From the NCBI RefSeq assembly GCF_014650455.1, contig NZ_BMUZ01000016.1, positions 124,001-188,000 on the forward strand: a DNA stretch of 64,000 nucleotides. Direction: 5' to 3'. The position numbers were made by a program, and so were the translations under genes. Of this stretch, positions 1 through 10,318 are shown piece after piece; position 1 is the first letter of the stretch, and each line of letters starts with the position of its first letter. Below the pieces are notes generated by a model. It was not told where the DNA came from, searched no databases, and saw nothing but the letters and a program-made list of their open reading frames with translations. Source of the stretch: Streptomyces xanthochromogenes. Its GTDB lineage: Bacteria > Actinomycetota > Actinomycetes > Streptomycetales > Streptomycetaceae.

Positions 1-2975
1 AGCTGCGGCCTGTGGTCCGGATCGAGGACGAGGAGAGAGTCGAAGGTGACGTCCTGGACGCGGACACTGCCGGCGGACGGCGTGAGAGTCTGCGCCGCCG
101 CGGTCAGCGCCATCTCGCACCAGGCAGCCCCCGGCATCACGGGCACCTCGCCGACGCGGTGCTCGGCCAGCCACGCTGCCAGCGGCGCGGACACCTCTGC
201 CTGCCACAGGCGGCGGCCTTGCTGCGCCGGGTCGGCGATGCCGTAGCCGAGCAGGGGATGCCCGGTGCTCTGTGGCGTGTCCGTCCCGCCCGTGGGGTCG
301 GCCAGAGCGTTGTTGGGAATCCACAGGTGTTCGGGCGCCCAGCAGGTGCCGGGAAGGTCTGCCAGCGTTCCGCTGCGGTAGAGGCGGTCCCAGGGCAGGG
401 CGAGGCCGGTGGTGTGCGCGGCGGCGAGATGCGTGGCGAAGTCAAGGCGTTCGTTGCCGTCGCGGCGCACGGTGGGCACCACTGCGGCCTGGGTGTCGCC
501 GAGCGTGGCGGTGATGGCGCCGGCGAGAAGGGGGTGGACGTTGACCTCGATGAACTGCGTGTGGCCGTCCGACGCGGCGGCTGCCACGGCGGCGGAGAAC
601 TTGACAGGGCGGCGCTGGTTGAACGCCCAGTAGGTGGCGTCGAGGCCGACTTCGTCGCGAGGGTCGTCGCACACGGTGGTGTAGAAGCGGCACAGGGGCT
701 TGTGGGGGGTCACTTCGGCGAGAGCGTCGCGCAGTTCGTCGAGGATGGGATCCATGTGCGGTGAGTGGGAGGCGACGTCGACCTGCACCCGGGCCACGGG
801 CACCTCGGCTTGTTCCCACTGCGCGACCAGGTCCTCGACCTGGGAGGCGTCGCCCGAGATGACGGTGCTGGCGGGTGCGGCGATGACGGCTACTTCCACG
901 CAGTCGGCCCGGCTCTCGGCCAAGGCGGAGCCGACTTGCTCCGCGGGAAGCCTGACCGCGGCCATGGCCCCGCCCGCGACACGGGTCAGCAGGCCGGCGC
1001 GGCGGCAGATCACCTTGACCCCGTCGCTGGTGCTGAGTGCTCCGCAGGTCACCGCGGCGGCGACCTCACCCATGGAATGGCCGATCACGGCGCTCGGCTC
1101 GACGCCGGCTTCCCTCCACATGGCGGTGAGTGCGAGTTGCACGGCGAACAGAGTGGGCTGGACCCGCTGCACGCCGGTGACGACCGTGTCCGCTTTCAGG
1201 ACTTGGCGCAGCGAGAAGCCGCCCTCGGCCTGGAGGAGGGGCTCGAGTTCGTCGATGACGCGGGTGAAGGCGGCATCGTGGTCGAGGAGTCCTTGCGTCA
1301 TGCCGGACCACTGCGAGCCGTGGCCCGAATACACGAACACGGGTCCTGGTCCGGCGGGGATGACCGTGCCGGTGGCGATGCCGGGCCCGGTCTCCCCGGC
1401 GGCGCACGCACGGAGCCGGTCGACGAGCTGGTCCCGTGACGCCGCGACAACACCGGCCCGGCTGGGTCCGTGGGAGCGGCGCGTGGCGAGGGTGTGGGCC
1501 ACATCAACCAGGGGCACCTCGCGCCCCTCCCCCTCGATCCAGTCGGCGATCCGCCCAGCGGTCGTTGCGAGAGCCTGCGGCGAGCCGGCGCTGACCAGGT
1601 ACGTGCGCAGCTCGCTGTCGTCTGTCGTACCAACGGGGCGAGGGGGGCTGGGTTTCGGGGCGGGGGCCTCCTCGACGATCATGTGGGCGTTGGTGCCGCC
1701 CACTCCGTACGAGGACACTGCGGCGGTCCGGGGGCCCTCCGTGACCGGCCATGGCTGCAGGGAGGTCGGCACGAACAGCCGGGACCCGGTCGCGTCGATC
1801 TGCGGGTTCCAGCCGTTGAAGTGCAGCGTTGCCGGGACCTTGCCCTGGCGCAGGCTCACGATGGCCTTGAGGAGGCCTACGACACCCGAAGCAGGCTCGG
1901 TGTGGCCGATGTTGGTCTTGATGGACCCCAGCGCGCAGGGCTGGTCGCCGGCGCCGTAGACCTGGTTGGCGGCCGTGAACTCCAGCGGATCACCGACCGC
2001 CGTGCCCGCACCGTGGGCCTCGATCATGCCCACTTGGCCCGCCCGCACCCCAGAAACGCGCAGGGCCTCGGAGAAAACGGCTGCCTGCGCCTGTGAGGAC
2101 GGAGCGGTCAGGCGGATCGACCTTCCGTCCTGGTTGACCGCTGATCCTCGGAGCACGGCGAGGATCCGGTCGCCGTCACGCACGGCGTTCTTGAGGAGTT
2201 TGAGGACCACCACCCCACAGCCTTCGGCCCGCAGGTAGCCGTCCGCGTCCGCGCCGAAGGCGTGGCAGCGGCCGGTCGGGGACAGCATGTCCCAGCGGGA
2301 TGTGGCAGCTCCCAGCTCGGGGCCGAGGCCCGCCGAGACTCCGCCGGCCAGCGCGGTCTGGCACTCCTGCGCGCGCAGGGCCTGGCAGGCCAGGTGCACT
2401 GCGACCAGTGACGACGAGCAGGCGGTGTCGACGGAGATGCTCGGACCGTGCAGGTCGAGAAGGTACGACACGCGGCCCACGCCGACGCCGTGCATGCCAC
2501 CGGAGTACCAGTACGCCTCGGACTCCTGTGGCCGGCGGTGTCCGCGCAGGTAGTTGTCCATCGCGTACATGCCGCTGAATACGCCTGTCTGGGTCCCCCG
2601 CAGCCGGTCGACCGGGATGCCCGAGTGCTCGATCGCCTCCCAGACCACCATGAGAAGAAGGCGGTGCTGGGGATCGAGCCAGGTTGCCTCGGCTCCGGAG
2701 ATTCCGAACGCCTGGGCATCGAAGGCGCCGAGATCCCCGTCGAGGAACCCTCCGAACCGGAGCCGGCGGGCAACCTCGTCGGGAAGCCCCGCCGCAATCA
2801 CCTCCAAGTCCCAGCGGTCCTCGGGAACAGTACGGACCGTCTCCCGCTCCTCCTCCAGAAGCCGCCACAACCCGGCGAGGGAATCGACGCCGCCAGGCAA
2901 TCGGCACGCAGCGCCGACCACGGCGACGGGCTCAGCGCACCCTTCGGGAAGTTGCATGTCCACGGTCTCACTCAT
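1..2975 (-). CDS. Type I polyketide synthase, N-terminal part (KS-AT-DH...)
   Basis: Reads off the left edge of the window with no stop. The start is the ATG at 2975, with an AG-rich site upstream, and only about 15 residues precede the ketosynthase. The KS has active Cys186 in DTACSSS, the first His in EAHGAGT (EAHGTGT in most family members) and the second in NIGHTE. The acyltransferase follows with GHGSQW, the nucleophile motif GHSMGEVAAA and a VASHSP motif where methylmalonyl-type domains have YASH and malonyl-type have HAFH. Next comes the start of a dehydratase with HRVGEVPVMPG, which matches the HxxxGxxxxP active site. The protein loads and extends acyl chains in the cytoplasm; the product cannot be told. 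The lack of an N-terminal docking helix suggests a first or a stand-alone (iterative) PKS, which is inference. Confidence 0.95.
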   Translation of the reverse strand, partial: MSETVDMQLPEGCAEPVAVVGAACRLPGGVDSLAGLWRLLEEERETVRTVPEDRWDLEVIAAGLPDEVARRLRFGGFLDGDLGAFDAQAFGISGAEATWLDPQHRLLLMVVWEAIEHSGIPVDRLRGTQTGVFSGMYAMDNYLRGHRRPQESEAYWYSGGMHGVGVGRVSYLLDLHGPSISVDTACSSSLVAVHLACQALRAQECQTALAGGVSAGLGPELGAATSRWDMLSPTGRCHAFGADADGYLRAEGCGVVVLKLLKNAVRDGDRILAVLRGSAVNQDGRSIRLTAPSSQAQAAVFSEALRVSGVRAGQVGMIEAHGAGTAVGDPLEFTAANQVYGAGDQPCALGSIKTNIGHTEPASGVVGLLKAIVSLRQGKVPATLHFNGWNPQIDATGSRLFVPTSLQPWPVTEGPRTAAVSSYGVGGTNAHMIVEEAPAPKPSPPRPVGTTDDSELRTYLVSAGSPQALATTAGRIADWIEGEGREVPLVDVAHTLATRRSHGPSRAGVVAASRDQLVDRLRACAAGETGPGIATGTVIPAGPGPVFVYSGHGSQWSGMTQGLLDHDAAFTRVIDELEPLLQAEGGFSLRQVLKADTVVTGVQRVQPTLFAVQLALTAMWREAGVEPSAVIGHSMGEVAAAVTCGALSTSDGVKVICRRAGLLTRVAGGAMAAVRLPAEQVGSALAESRADCVEVAVIAAPASTVISGDASQVEDLVAQWEQAEVPVARVQVDVASHSPHMDPILDELRDALAEVTPHKPLCRFYTTVCDDPRDEVGLDATYWAFNQRRPVKFSAAVAAAASDGHTQFIEVNVHPLLAGAITATLGDTQAAVVPTVRRDGNERLDFATHLAAAHTTGLALPWDRLYRSGTLADLPGTCWAPEHLWIPNNALADPTGGTDTPQSTGHPLLGYGIADPAQQGRRLWQAEVSAPLAAWLAEHRVGEVPVMPGAAWCEMALTAAAQTLTPSAGSVRVQDVTFDSLLVLDPDHRPQ

Positions 2976-3791
2976 TGCCTTTGAACTCTCTCTTAGCGGA
3001 GCAGGACGGACCTTGCCGTCCCTGAGCGGCGGGTCGGATACCCGCAATGAAATGACATAGCGACAGCCACGCAAAAAAGACAGGTGGTTCCCTCGCCACT
3101 ATTGAGGGAAGTTAGGCAGCACCGGAAATCGCAATTCCGAGAATTGTCGGGTCCGGCCTGGCCTCTTGGTCATCGAAACGCGAGATCACTGAGCTACGGG
3201 GAGCACTCGCGTTTACCCAGCGGGACAATATTTCGATGCGATGTAGATCTGCGTTGATTTTACGCAGCGACTGTTTGGTCATCCGTCGGAGCCCTATAGC
3301 TGAATTCTCTCGGCGGGGTGGACGCTTGAGCCGTCGGACTCCATGGGGCGGGGCAGTCGACGCGATTCTGGCGGGAGAATGACAACTCGGATGCGGGGCG
3401 GAGCGAGGCCATCGATGCAGGTGCAGCGAGATGTGAGACCCTCGCTCAGCCGGTCAGCCCCGGTCCTGGCACTGTTGGTGGCGCAACGGCGCCCGCTGGG
3501 GCCTGTTCGAGGTGTCACGCCGGGTTATCGCCCCTAGAGGTGGCCCGGACATCTGCCGTCTGGTGTGTCGGGAGAGTCCAAGGGGGCGACGACCACGATC
3601 GCAGCCACGGTCTCGCGATGCTGTACTGGCGCGGAACGACGTCACTTGACCGTGAGGAGTTCGACGCGACCGCACGGGAACACGCCTCGCTTCTCATCCG
3701 GCACCAGCCGCTCGACAATCACGACCGCAGCCGAGGCCCGCTCGCCAGCTGACGCGCGACGGGGTCCGACGTTCCGCACCAGACCGTTCCG
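2976..3791. other. Gene-poor stretch upstream of the PKS
   Basis: About 0.8 kb without a convincing gene. It holds the PKS leader, which has a small hairpin (GGACGG / CCGTCC at about 3004-3021). The part around 3060-3290 is lower in GC than the flanks, as expected for a promoter region. Short open frames at 3343-3813 lack ribosome sites and credible composition. Confidence 0.5.
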
Positions 3792-4205
3792 CTACCGCCA
3801 CTTTGTGGCCTGATAGCTCACCTTTCCGTCGTCGTCCACCTTGACTACGACGTCCAGGAGGGCGCCGTTGAGGTCGGCGAACCGCGGGGACTGGCTTTCC
3901 AGCGCGGCATAACCTCGCCATACGACCTGAGTGGCTCCCGCGGCGCGGAAGCCGGCGCCGGCGCCGCGCCACAGAGCGCTGTCCGAGCCGTCAGTCGTGG
4001 TGATCAAGGCATCCGAGGTACCGGCGAACGCGTCCGGGCCCACCGACTCGGCCTCGTAGGTGATCAGCACCTGCACCTGGTGTCCGGCCAGGGTCCCAGT
4101 GCCCTGGTAGTTGCTCCTGAACCTGCTGTGAGCACCATTCGGCGGCAGAACGGTCGTGCCGCTGATTTGGCCGCTTCCCTCACCGATGGCAGTTTCCTGT
4201 GACAT
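3792..4205 (-). CDS. Small conserved-type hypothetical protein, 137 aa
   Basis: The start ATG at 4205 is well placed behind AGGAGG with four bases between. The protein has no signal peptide or membrane segment. It is rich in beta-prone, Gly/Thr-containing stretches such as RFRSNYQGTGTLAGH and LITYEAES, and ends in a short basic tail. This looks like a small beta-barrel or lipocalin-like fold, but no motif fixes a function. It stands alone between gene-poor flanks and shares the strand of the PKS start about 0.8 kb away, so it may or may not belong to that cluster. Confidence 0.7.
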   Translation of the reverse strand: MSQETAIGEGSGQISGTTVLPPNGAHSRFRSNYQGTGTLAGHQVQVLITYEAESVGPDAFAGTSDALITTTDGSDSALWRGAGAGFRAAGATQVVWRGYAALESQSPRFADLNGALLDVVVKVDDDGKVSYQATKWR

Positions 4206-5609
4206 CTATCCTCCTGTGTGAAAATGCCGAGCTGTGCGATATTTCCCGCAGAGCATCAGCCGGTTTGGTGTCGATTGCAGTCACCAATTTCAATTTAGAA
4301 GTGAACGAGCAGGGCGACAACCACGCTTTTCGGCCAAACCGCCGGAATGACGCAAGTGTTCCCATTTCATTTCGACCCAAATGCGGCCACTCAATGACGG
4401 AGATCTCTCGCGTCTCCGTGATCCCGTTTGGCCTACCAAGCCACGTCGGTATCTAAAGGGTACGAACGAGGGCGCCGAAGCACGGAAAATCGCACAAATT
4501 TGATGCCGCGTTCGATTACCTACTTCGGGCGACTAAAATTCAGCCCGCAGGAATGCATGTTGCGCATGGTCTGAGCGTGACACATCGGGCAAACGCGCTT
4601 GAGGGTACAGCTATGCTGCAGCGCGATTTGGGCGGCACGTGGCCGAATCCACTTTTCACGGCACGGCTGGATGAAACTCCGGAACTCCTTCGCCCAATTC
4701 GGTTCGGTCAACGGCCTGCGCGTATTTCCCGCAGAGCTTTACGCTGCGCGACGTGAGTCCGGTTCCGTGGAAGCCGGGACCGGCGAACCAGGGACAGCGG
4801 AGTGGCGAGGTAACAGCTCTGCGACCCAGCAGCCGCCCAAGGCCGGGCGGCTGTTTCGGAGAGAGAGTTCGCGAAGCCCTCGTGACGCGTGTTCGAGGTG
4901 ATCAGTCTTCCTGGGACGTAGGCCGAGCCAATGCTCAGTCCGAGTCCTGACACGACCTGGGACGCACCACCCGGTAGCGCGGCAGCCCCGAAGTCCCCGC
5001 GCACATAGGGCCGCCGGCTGAGATCGGCTATGCGGCTGGCAGGGTCGCGGACCCACGTCGGCTATATACGGAAGTCACCGTCCTGCTGCACATGACCAGC
5101 GGCACGATCGATGCTCGATGAACTGTGGATTCGACGGCGATGAGTGCTGGCCGCAGACGGTGGGATCGCCGATGTCCCGGGACAGCAGAGAGCGAAAACG
5201 GCACCCGCTCGGCCGATCGGCCGGTTACTGACATGGGCTTGCCAGGGGGGACGCTGGGATGTCCAGCGCTAGGCCGGTTCCGGTGATGAAGCCGCCCAGG
5301 ATGCCAGCCCGGCACTGAAGGCGTTCGAACCGGCTGCGGACGAGTGTCTGCCCGGTCGACGGGACTGATCAGGCTGAGTTTGACCTGCGCCCGCACCCAT
5401 TCCACCAGGTCCACGAATGTGAGCAGGCCGACAACAGGAACACCGTCAGCCACTCACGCAGAACGATCAACTCACTGATGGCATAGGAGGCATGGTGTCC
5501 CACTGGTCCTACACCAGCACCGATCGGCGCCTGAACGAACCGGTCGATGCCCCCGACCAGCGCGATGAAGTCGTACTGGCCCGCACTGCGGCGCTTGCCC
5601 CGGTAGCGC
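4206..5609. other. Gene-poor, apparently decayed DNA
   Basis: About 1.4 kb in which no open frame has a ribosome site plus plausible composition. The part at 4210-4700 is clearly lower in GC than the rest of the window. The frames at 5028-5453 look like shadows or the debris of an old insertion next to the transposase scar that follows. Confidence 0.45.
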
Positions 5610-5760
5610 TCCGTTAGATACTGGGTCTACGGGTTCGAGGGGTTGTCCGCAGGCGGTACAGGTACCGGTCCAGCACCGCAGCATGTCCTGCATGCTGTCG
5701 AGGGCTTGGTAGAGGGTCAGGCTGCGGAGGCGGTGTCGGGCGAGCAGTTGATCGCGACGC
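5610..5760 (-). pseudogene. Transposase C-terminal scar (IS701-like)
   Basis: On the minus strand this stretch reads LTLYQALDSMQDMLRCWTG, then a CxxC pair (TCTACGQPLE). The same C-terminal signature, LYQTLDALQDLLRCWTGTC, is found on the plus strand at 49010-49080 as the shifted tail of a better preserved transposase fragment. Only the last 40 or so residues are recognisable here and no start or catalytic region remains. It marks an old insertion of the same IS type at both sites. Confidence 0.6.
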
Positions 5761-5867
5761 TGCTCGATCACGCTCGTACGGACGGGCCGCAGCTCACCGG
5801 GAGGACGGGCTGCTGCTGCAGCTGACCAAGCGGGAGCTGGATCCGCCCTGAAAGGCGAGGCCACCGA

Positions 5868-6341
5868 TCACGTCCGCTCTGCGCCGGTGGTCGGCGGGGC
5901 GGGGAGTGCGGGGTGGTCAATGTTCCCCGGCTGGGGTGACGTGGTGGCCGGAGGGATGCCGTCGCGACCAGCGGATGGGGAAGGGGCGGACGTCGGGATG
6001 AGCGAGGCGGACGGTGAGGGCTGTTGCACTCCGCCAGCTGAAGACGGTGCGGGGCATTTGGGTACGGGGTCCATCCCTGGGGAGAGTGTGGAGGTGGGCG
6101 CGGGACTGGATTCGCTGCGAGCCGCGGCCGTGCGCGGGGCTGAGGGGGCGTGCGTATCGGGGGGTGCCGTGGACGTGGCGACGGGCACGGGCGGCGATGT
6201 CGGGGTTGGAATGTTGATGGTGACGTTGGTGGTGGTGGGTGGCGGGGCCGGCTCGGGGTGCTGGAGGCGGACAGCAGTGGCTGTGAAGACCCCGGTGATA
6301 GCGGTGAGGAGGGCGAGCAGGCCCGTGCGTATGGGATGCAA
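5868..6341 (-). CDS. Pro/Thr-rich exported or membrane-anchored protein, 157 aa
   Basis: The start is taken as the TTG at 6341 because GGAG lies eight bases upstream and the next residues make one hydrophobic helix (TGLLALLTAITGVFTATAV). After this helix the chain is almost entirely Pro, Thr, Ser and Ala, as in a disordered extracellular stalk. No catalytic domain is visible. It lies 41 bases downstream of a 55-residue membrane protein on the same strand, so the two are likely one transcript. Function unknown. Confidence 0.6.
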   Translation of the reverse strand: MHPIRTGLLALLTAITGVFTATAVRLQHPEPAPPPTTTNVTINIPTPTSPPVPVATSTAPPDTHAPSAPRTAAARSESSPAPTSTLSPGMDPVPKCPAPSSAGGVQQPSPSASLIPTSAPSPSAGRDGIPPATTSPQPGNIDHPALPAPPTTGAERT

Positions 6342-6382
6342 CGTTTCGGCTCCTTCATAAGTGAGGCGGTCGGCGCCGTCGT

Positions 6383-6550
6383 TCAAGTGCGGAGATCGAG
6401 GAAGACTTCCCGGACGGATCGCAGGAAGCCGATGGTGGCGTGGATGGAATCCAGGACGAAGGAGGCGAGTTCGTGCGGACTGGTCGCAACGAGGTACAGG
6501 AGTATGAGGAGGACGGCCCAGAAGGTGAGGCTGCGGCCTCGTAGGAACAT
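6383..6550 (-). CDS. Small single-span membrane protein, 55 aa
   Basis: From the ATG at 6550 the protein starts with basic residues, has one membrane helix (LTFWAVLLILLYLVA) and ends in a soluble tail of about 30 residues with HATIGFLRSVREVFLDL. The frame stays open upstream to 6742, but that part is Arg/Ser/Pro-rich and looks non-coding. It probably forms an operon with the Pro/Thr-rich protein that follows. Function unknown. Confidence 0.55.
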   Translation of the reverse strand: MFLRGRSLTFWAVLLILLYLVATSPHELASFVLDSIHATIGFLRSVREVFLDLRT

Positions 6551-7184
6551 GGGGTACCTGGCCTTCGGCGTGTGAGCGTGGCGCGCCTTCGACGAGTCGT
6601 AGCTGCGATCGCCTGGCCTGCTGCCGGACTCGTCTCCTCGAGCGTGCTGTATCGCGCAAGGAACACTGGGTGCCCAGGCAACGAGACAGGCAAGTCGCGC
6701 AGCCGCGGAGTACATCCATGCCCGCGACAGTCGACAGGACACTCGAACGGCGGGCGTGCAGAGAGGCGTTGAATAAGCAAACGCGTGCGCCCGCCTATGA
6801 CCGGACCTGCCTGCGCCGCCCCGCTGCCCGACGGGCCGCCGCCTGTACCACGGTCGGCCAGGAGATTACGGGGCTGGTTCACGCCCCTTCGAATTTTTCC
6901 CGGTGCCGTCCTGCCCCCGCTCGGAGACCTATTACTGGACCTGCGACACGCGTGGCGATAGGTGTGCCGCCTTCGGACGGCAGCATGTCGGGAACGTCGC
7001 CGCTGCGCACCGGGCAGAACCTGCAAGAGGAGGCCGGCAAGGCGCGAGTCCATGTAGCCCATCGTCGATGCGCACAAGATCAACTCGGCCGTAGCGGGCA
7101 TGTGTCCTTGGTCCGCTACTTCATGTCGGCGGGCGGCACCGCGTACAAGGCCCCGTTCCCATACAGCCCTACGGAAGGTGACGC
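6551..7184. other. No gene supported
   Basis: About 630 bases between two minus-strand units. Several frames are open, as expected at this GC content, but none combines a ribosome site with plausible protein composition. It presumably holds the promoter of the two small genes at 5868-6550. Confidence 0.4.
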
Positions 7185-8153
7185 CTATCGAGCTGCGTGT
7201 CGGTAGGTGAGGCGTTTGACTTCGCGGAGGATCGGGGCGGTGTCGATGGATTCCACGCCGGGCAGGGTGCCGATTCGGTGGTCGAGGTACTCGTAGAGCT
7301 CGTGGGTGTCGTGGAACATGCCGATGGCGACCATGTGGGAGGCGCCGGTGGTGGCGGCCACGAAGGGGATTTCCGGATGGTCAGCGAGGGCGGCGCCGAC
7401 CGTGCCGAGCTGTCCGGGTGCCACCCGCAGCCAGAACCGGACCAAGACGTGGAAGCCGAGGTATTCGGGGGCGTAGTCGACGGCGAGGTGCAGAGCCCGG
7501 GTATCTCGCAGGCGTTCCAGGCGCCGGGTGATGCTGGCCGGTGAGCGCCCGGTGGCGTGAGCGAGATCGGTGAGCGAAGTACGTCCGTCCTTGGCGAGCT
7601 CGGCCATGAGCTGCGCATCCACGGCATCCGGTATCGATGCCTCGACGGTTACTGCCGCGCGGGTCTCATGCGGGGGCGCGATGTCGGGTCTGGGAAGGGG
7701 GGCGTACCAGATGTCGGAGGTTCCCGCGAAGGTCTGCAGGATCAGGTGGGCCTGGACGGAGACGACGCGGGGCGTGTGCGGGAGTTTGTCCAGGAGGAGG
7801 GCGTCGCGTTCGCGGGTGCTGTAGGTGTCGACGGCGCAGTGGAGTTCGGTGCCGCCGGAGGCGATGACGACCCAGCTGGTGTCGTCGCGGCGGGCGAGCG
7901 CGTCGGCGATCTTGGTTGCGGCGTCGGGGGCGCAGTGCACGCGCAGCATCCACCGGGTCGGTCCGCTGAGCTGGGGGCCGGGGACTCCGATGACGCGCAG
8001 GCCCATGTGGTGCAGGCGCCGGTAGCGGCGGGCGACGGTGTGCTCGGAGACGCCGATCGCCTCGGCGATACGGGCGAAAGGCGCCCGAGCATCCCGCAGC
8101 AGTTCCTGCACCAGGCGCTGGTCGACCTCGTCAGGGACACCGCCGGAAACCAT
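7185..8153 (-). CDS. Lrp/AsnC-family regulator with two HTH domains
   Basis: A 322-residue protein, about twice the length of a classical Lrp/AsnC regulator. It carries two helix-turn-helix units, at about residues 8-60 (VDQRLVQELLRDARAPFARI) and 165-215 (DAQLMAELAKDGRTSLTDLA), each followed by an RAM-like ligand domain. The ATG at 8153 follows AGGAAG. It is transcribed divergently from the DHA2 exporter at 8281, with 127 bases between. The usual arrangement is that such a regulator controls its divergent transporter in response to an amino acid or small effector. That role is inferred from position. Confidence 0.88.
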   Translation of the reverse strand: MVSGGVPDEVDQRLVQELLRDARAPFARIAEAIGVSEHTVARRYRRLHHMGLRVIGVPGPQLSGPTRWMLRVHCAPDAATKIADALARRDDTSWVVIASGGTELHCAVDTYSTRERDALLLDKLPHTPRVVSVQAHLILQTFAGTSDIWYAPLPRPDIAPPHETRAAVTVEASIPDAVDAQLMAELAKDGRTSLTDLAHATGRSPASITRRLERLRDTRALHLAVDYAPEYLGFHVLVRFWLRVAPGQLGTVGAALADHPEIPFVAATTGASHMVAIGMFHDTHELYEYLDHRIGTLPGVESIDTAPILREVKRLTYRHAAR

Positions 8154-8280
8154 TGGTTCTTCCTGCCTGAGTGCCGGATTCCTTCGGGTTTCAGCGTACG
8201 GCTTAGGGATCTCCCTCCCCTGTTGTGACGGTGGAACACGCCCTCACCTGCTCTGTTCTTCGATTCGACAGGAATCCGCC
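8154..8280. promoter_or_regulatory. Divergent promoter region, AsnC regulator / DHA2 exporter
   Basis: A 127-base spacer between back-to-back genes. It must hold both promoters and probably the regulator's operator. I see no clean long palindrome. Confidence 0.5.
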
Positions 8281-9765
8281 ATGTCCACCCCCACGCCCGC
8301 ACCGGCAGACCCCAGACGCTGGGAGGCGCTGTTCTTCATCTGCCTGGCCCAGCTGATGGTCGTCCTCGACGTGACCGTCATGAACATCGCGCTGCCCTCG
8401 GTCCAGTCCGATCTTGGCTTCTCCGACGGCTCCCGCCAGTGGGTGATCACCGCCTACTCCCTCACCTTCGGCGGCCTGCTTCTGCTCGGCGGGCGCCTCG
8501 CGGACCTGTGGGGACACAAGCGGACCCTGCTGACCGGCATCATTGGCTTCGCCGCCGCCTCCGCCCTAGGCGGCGCGGCCTTGAACACCGGCATGCTGAT
8601 CGGCGCCCGCGCTCTGCAGGGCATCTTCGGCGCGATGCTCGTGCCCGCTGTGCTCTCCCTGATGTCGGTGATGTTCACCGACACCAAGGAACGCGCCAAA
8701 GCATTCGGGGTTTTCGGAGCCCTGTCCGGCGGCGGCGCGGCCATCGGCCTCATGCTCGGCGGGCTCCTCACCCAGGCACTGAACTGGCGCTGGACCCTGC
8801 TCATCAACATCTTCATCGGCCTCGCCGCAGCCCTCGGCGCGCTGCGCACCCTGCCCGCCCCGGCCGCCGATCGGCCCCGCCCCGGCCCCCGCCTCGACGT
8901 CCCCGGCGTCCTGCTCGCCTCCACCGGAGTGACCGGCTTCGTCTACGGCCTCTCCCATGCCTCCGAAGACGGCTGGACCTCCGCCGCCACGCTGGGCCCC
9001 ATCGGCGCCGGACTGCTCCTGCTGGCCGCCTTCGCCGGATGGCAGACCCGGGCGAAGTCCCCGCTGCTGCCCCTGCGCGTCCTGGCCGACCGCAACCGCG
9101 GCGGCGCCTACCTCGCCGTGGGCCTGGCCGTCATCGGCAACTTCGGCATGTACCTCTTCCTGACGTACTACCTGCAGACCGTCCTGGGACTCAGCCCCGT
9201 GCAGACCGGGGCCGGGTTCCTGCCGATCGCCGCCGCCTCGGTGTTCGCCTCCACCCAGATCGGACCCCGCCTCGCCCCCCGCCTGCCCGCCCGCGCCCTG
9301 ATGGGACCCGGCTTCCTCATCGCCGCCGGCGGACTGCTGATCCTCAGCCAGATCACCCCGCACAGCTCGTACTGGGCGATCGTGTTGCCCGGCATGCTCA
9401 TCACCGGCCTGGGCCTGGGCACCGCGCTGATGCCCGCCTTCAGTCTGGGTACCCTCGGCGCCCGCCCCGAAGACGCGGGCATCGCCTCCGCCATGGTCAA
9501 CACCTCCCAGCAGGTCGGCGGCGCGATCGGCACCGCCCTCCTCAACACACTCGCCGCCACCTCCACAACCACATACCTCACCGGCCATACCGGCAAGAAG
9601 AGCGAGGCCCTCGTGCACGGCTACAGCACCGCCTTGTGGTGGGCCGCCGGCATCCTCACCCTCGCCGCCCTCGCCGCCACCCTCCTCATCACCCACGACC
9701 CCAGGCCCCACCCGGGTACCACCCGGCAGGACGAGCCGGGCAAGGTTCCCGCCGCCCGGCACTGA
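8281..9765 (+). CDS. DHA2-family (EmrB/QacA) MFS drug exporter
   Basis: The start ATG at 8281 has AGGA upstream; the open frame reaches further back but that part is not protein-like. The 494-residue protein has 14 predicted hydrophobic segments, the DHA2 motif LDVTVMNIALPSVQSDLG near residues 28-45 and the loop motif GGRLADLWGHKR near residue 75. Family members export drugs and dyes by proton antiport in the cytoplasmic membrane. The divergent AsnC-type gene is its likely regulator. A glutathione peroxidase gene follows 42 bases later on the same strand and may be co-transcribed. Confidence 0.93.
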   Translation: MSTPTPAPADPRRWEALFFICLAQLMVVLDVTVMNIALPSVQSDLGFSDGSRQWVITAYSLTFGGLLLLGGRLADLWGHKRTLLTGIIGFAAASALGGAALNTGMLIGARALQGIFGAMLVPAVLSLMSVMFTDTKERAKAFGVFGALSGGGAAIGLMLGGLLTQALNWRWTLLINIFIGLAAALGALRTLPAPAADRPRPGPRLDVPGVLLASTGVTGFVYGLSHASEDGWTSAATLGPIGAGLLLLAAFAGWQTRAKSPLLPLRVLADRNRGGAYLAVGLAVIGNFGMYLFLTYYLQTVLGLSPVQTGAGFLPIAAASVFASTQIGPRLAPRLPARALMGPGFLIAAGGLLILSQITPHSSYWAIVLPGMLITGLGLGTALMPAFSLGTLGARPEDAGIASAMVNTSQQVGGAIGTALLNTLAATSTTTYLTGHTGKKSEALVHGYSTALWWAAGILTLAALAATLLITHDPRPHPGTTRQDEPGKVPAARH

Positions 9766-9807
9766 TCCCATCCGTAGTCCCGCAGCACACCACACACAAG
9801 GAATCTC

Positions 9808-10300
9808 ATGACTGTCTTCAACGTCGTGATCGGCGCCCTCAGCGGCGGCCCCGCCCACCTCGACCAGTACCAGGGCAAGGCCGTCCTCATCGTCAACGTC
9901 GCCTCCCAATGCGGCCTCACCCCCCAGTACGCCGCCCTGGAAAAGCTCCAGCAGACTTATGCGGCCCGCGGCTTCACCGTCCTGGGCGTGCCCTGCAACC
10001 AGTTCATGGGCCAGGAACCCGGCACCCCGGAGGAGATCGCCACGTTCTGCTCCGCCACCTACGGCGCCACCTTCCCCATGACCGAGAAGACCGACGTCCA
10101 CGGCCCGACCCGCCACCCCCTCTACGACAAGCTGATCGACACCCCCGACACCGACGGGTACACCGGCGACGTGCGCTGGAACTTCGAAAAGTTCCTCATC
10201 AGCCCCGACGGCACCGTCACCCGCTCGCTTCGCCCCTCAGACCGAACCCGACGCCGACGAAGTCACGATGGCCATCGAAGCCGTTTTGCCTGTCCCCTAG
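9808..10300 (+). pseudogene. Glutathione peroxidase (Cys type) with a one-base shift near the end
   Basis: This is a thiol peroxidase of the GPx family, with Cys35 in NVASQCGLT in place of selenocysteine, the Gln motif VPCNQF and the Trp motif WNFEKF. Up to about residue 138 the frame is intact. At the CCC of 10220-10222 one extra C moves it into a basic, unrelated tail that ends at 10344. With one C removed, the normal ending RFAPQTEPDADEVTMAIEAV is restored and stops at 10298-10300, giving the usual length of about 163 residues. The gene is therefore either a very young pseudogene or intact with a sequence error. All three catalytic motifs precede the shift. Confidence 0.88.
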
Positions 10301-10318
10301 CGGACACATGCGCCGCTA

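Noticed and set aside
3343..3813. Overlapping short open frames upstream of the 137-residue gene
   Set aside because: No ribosome sites, and composition changes with frame as in non-coding GC-rich DNA.
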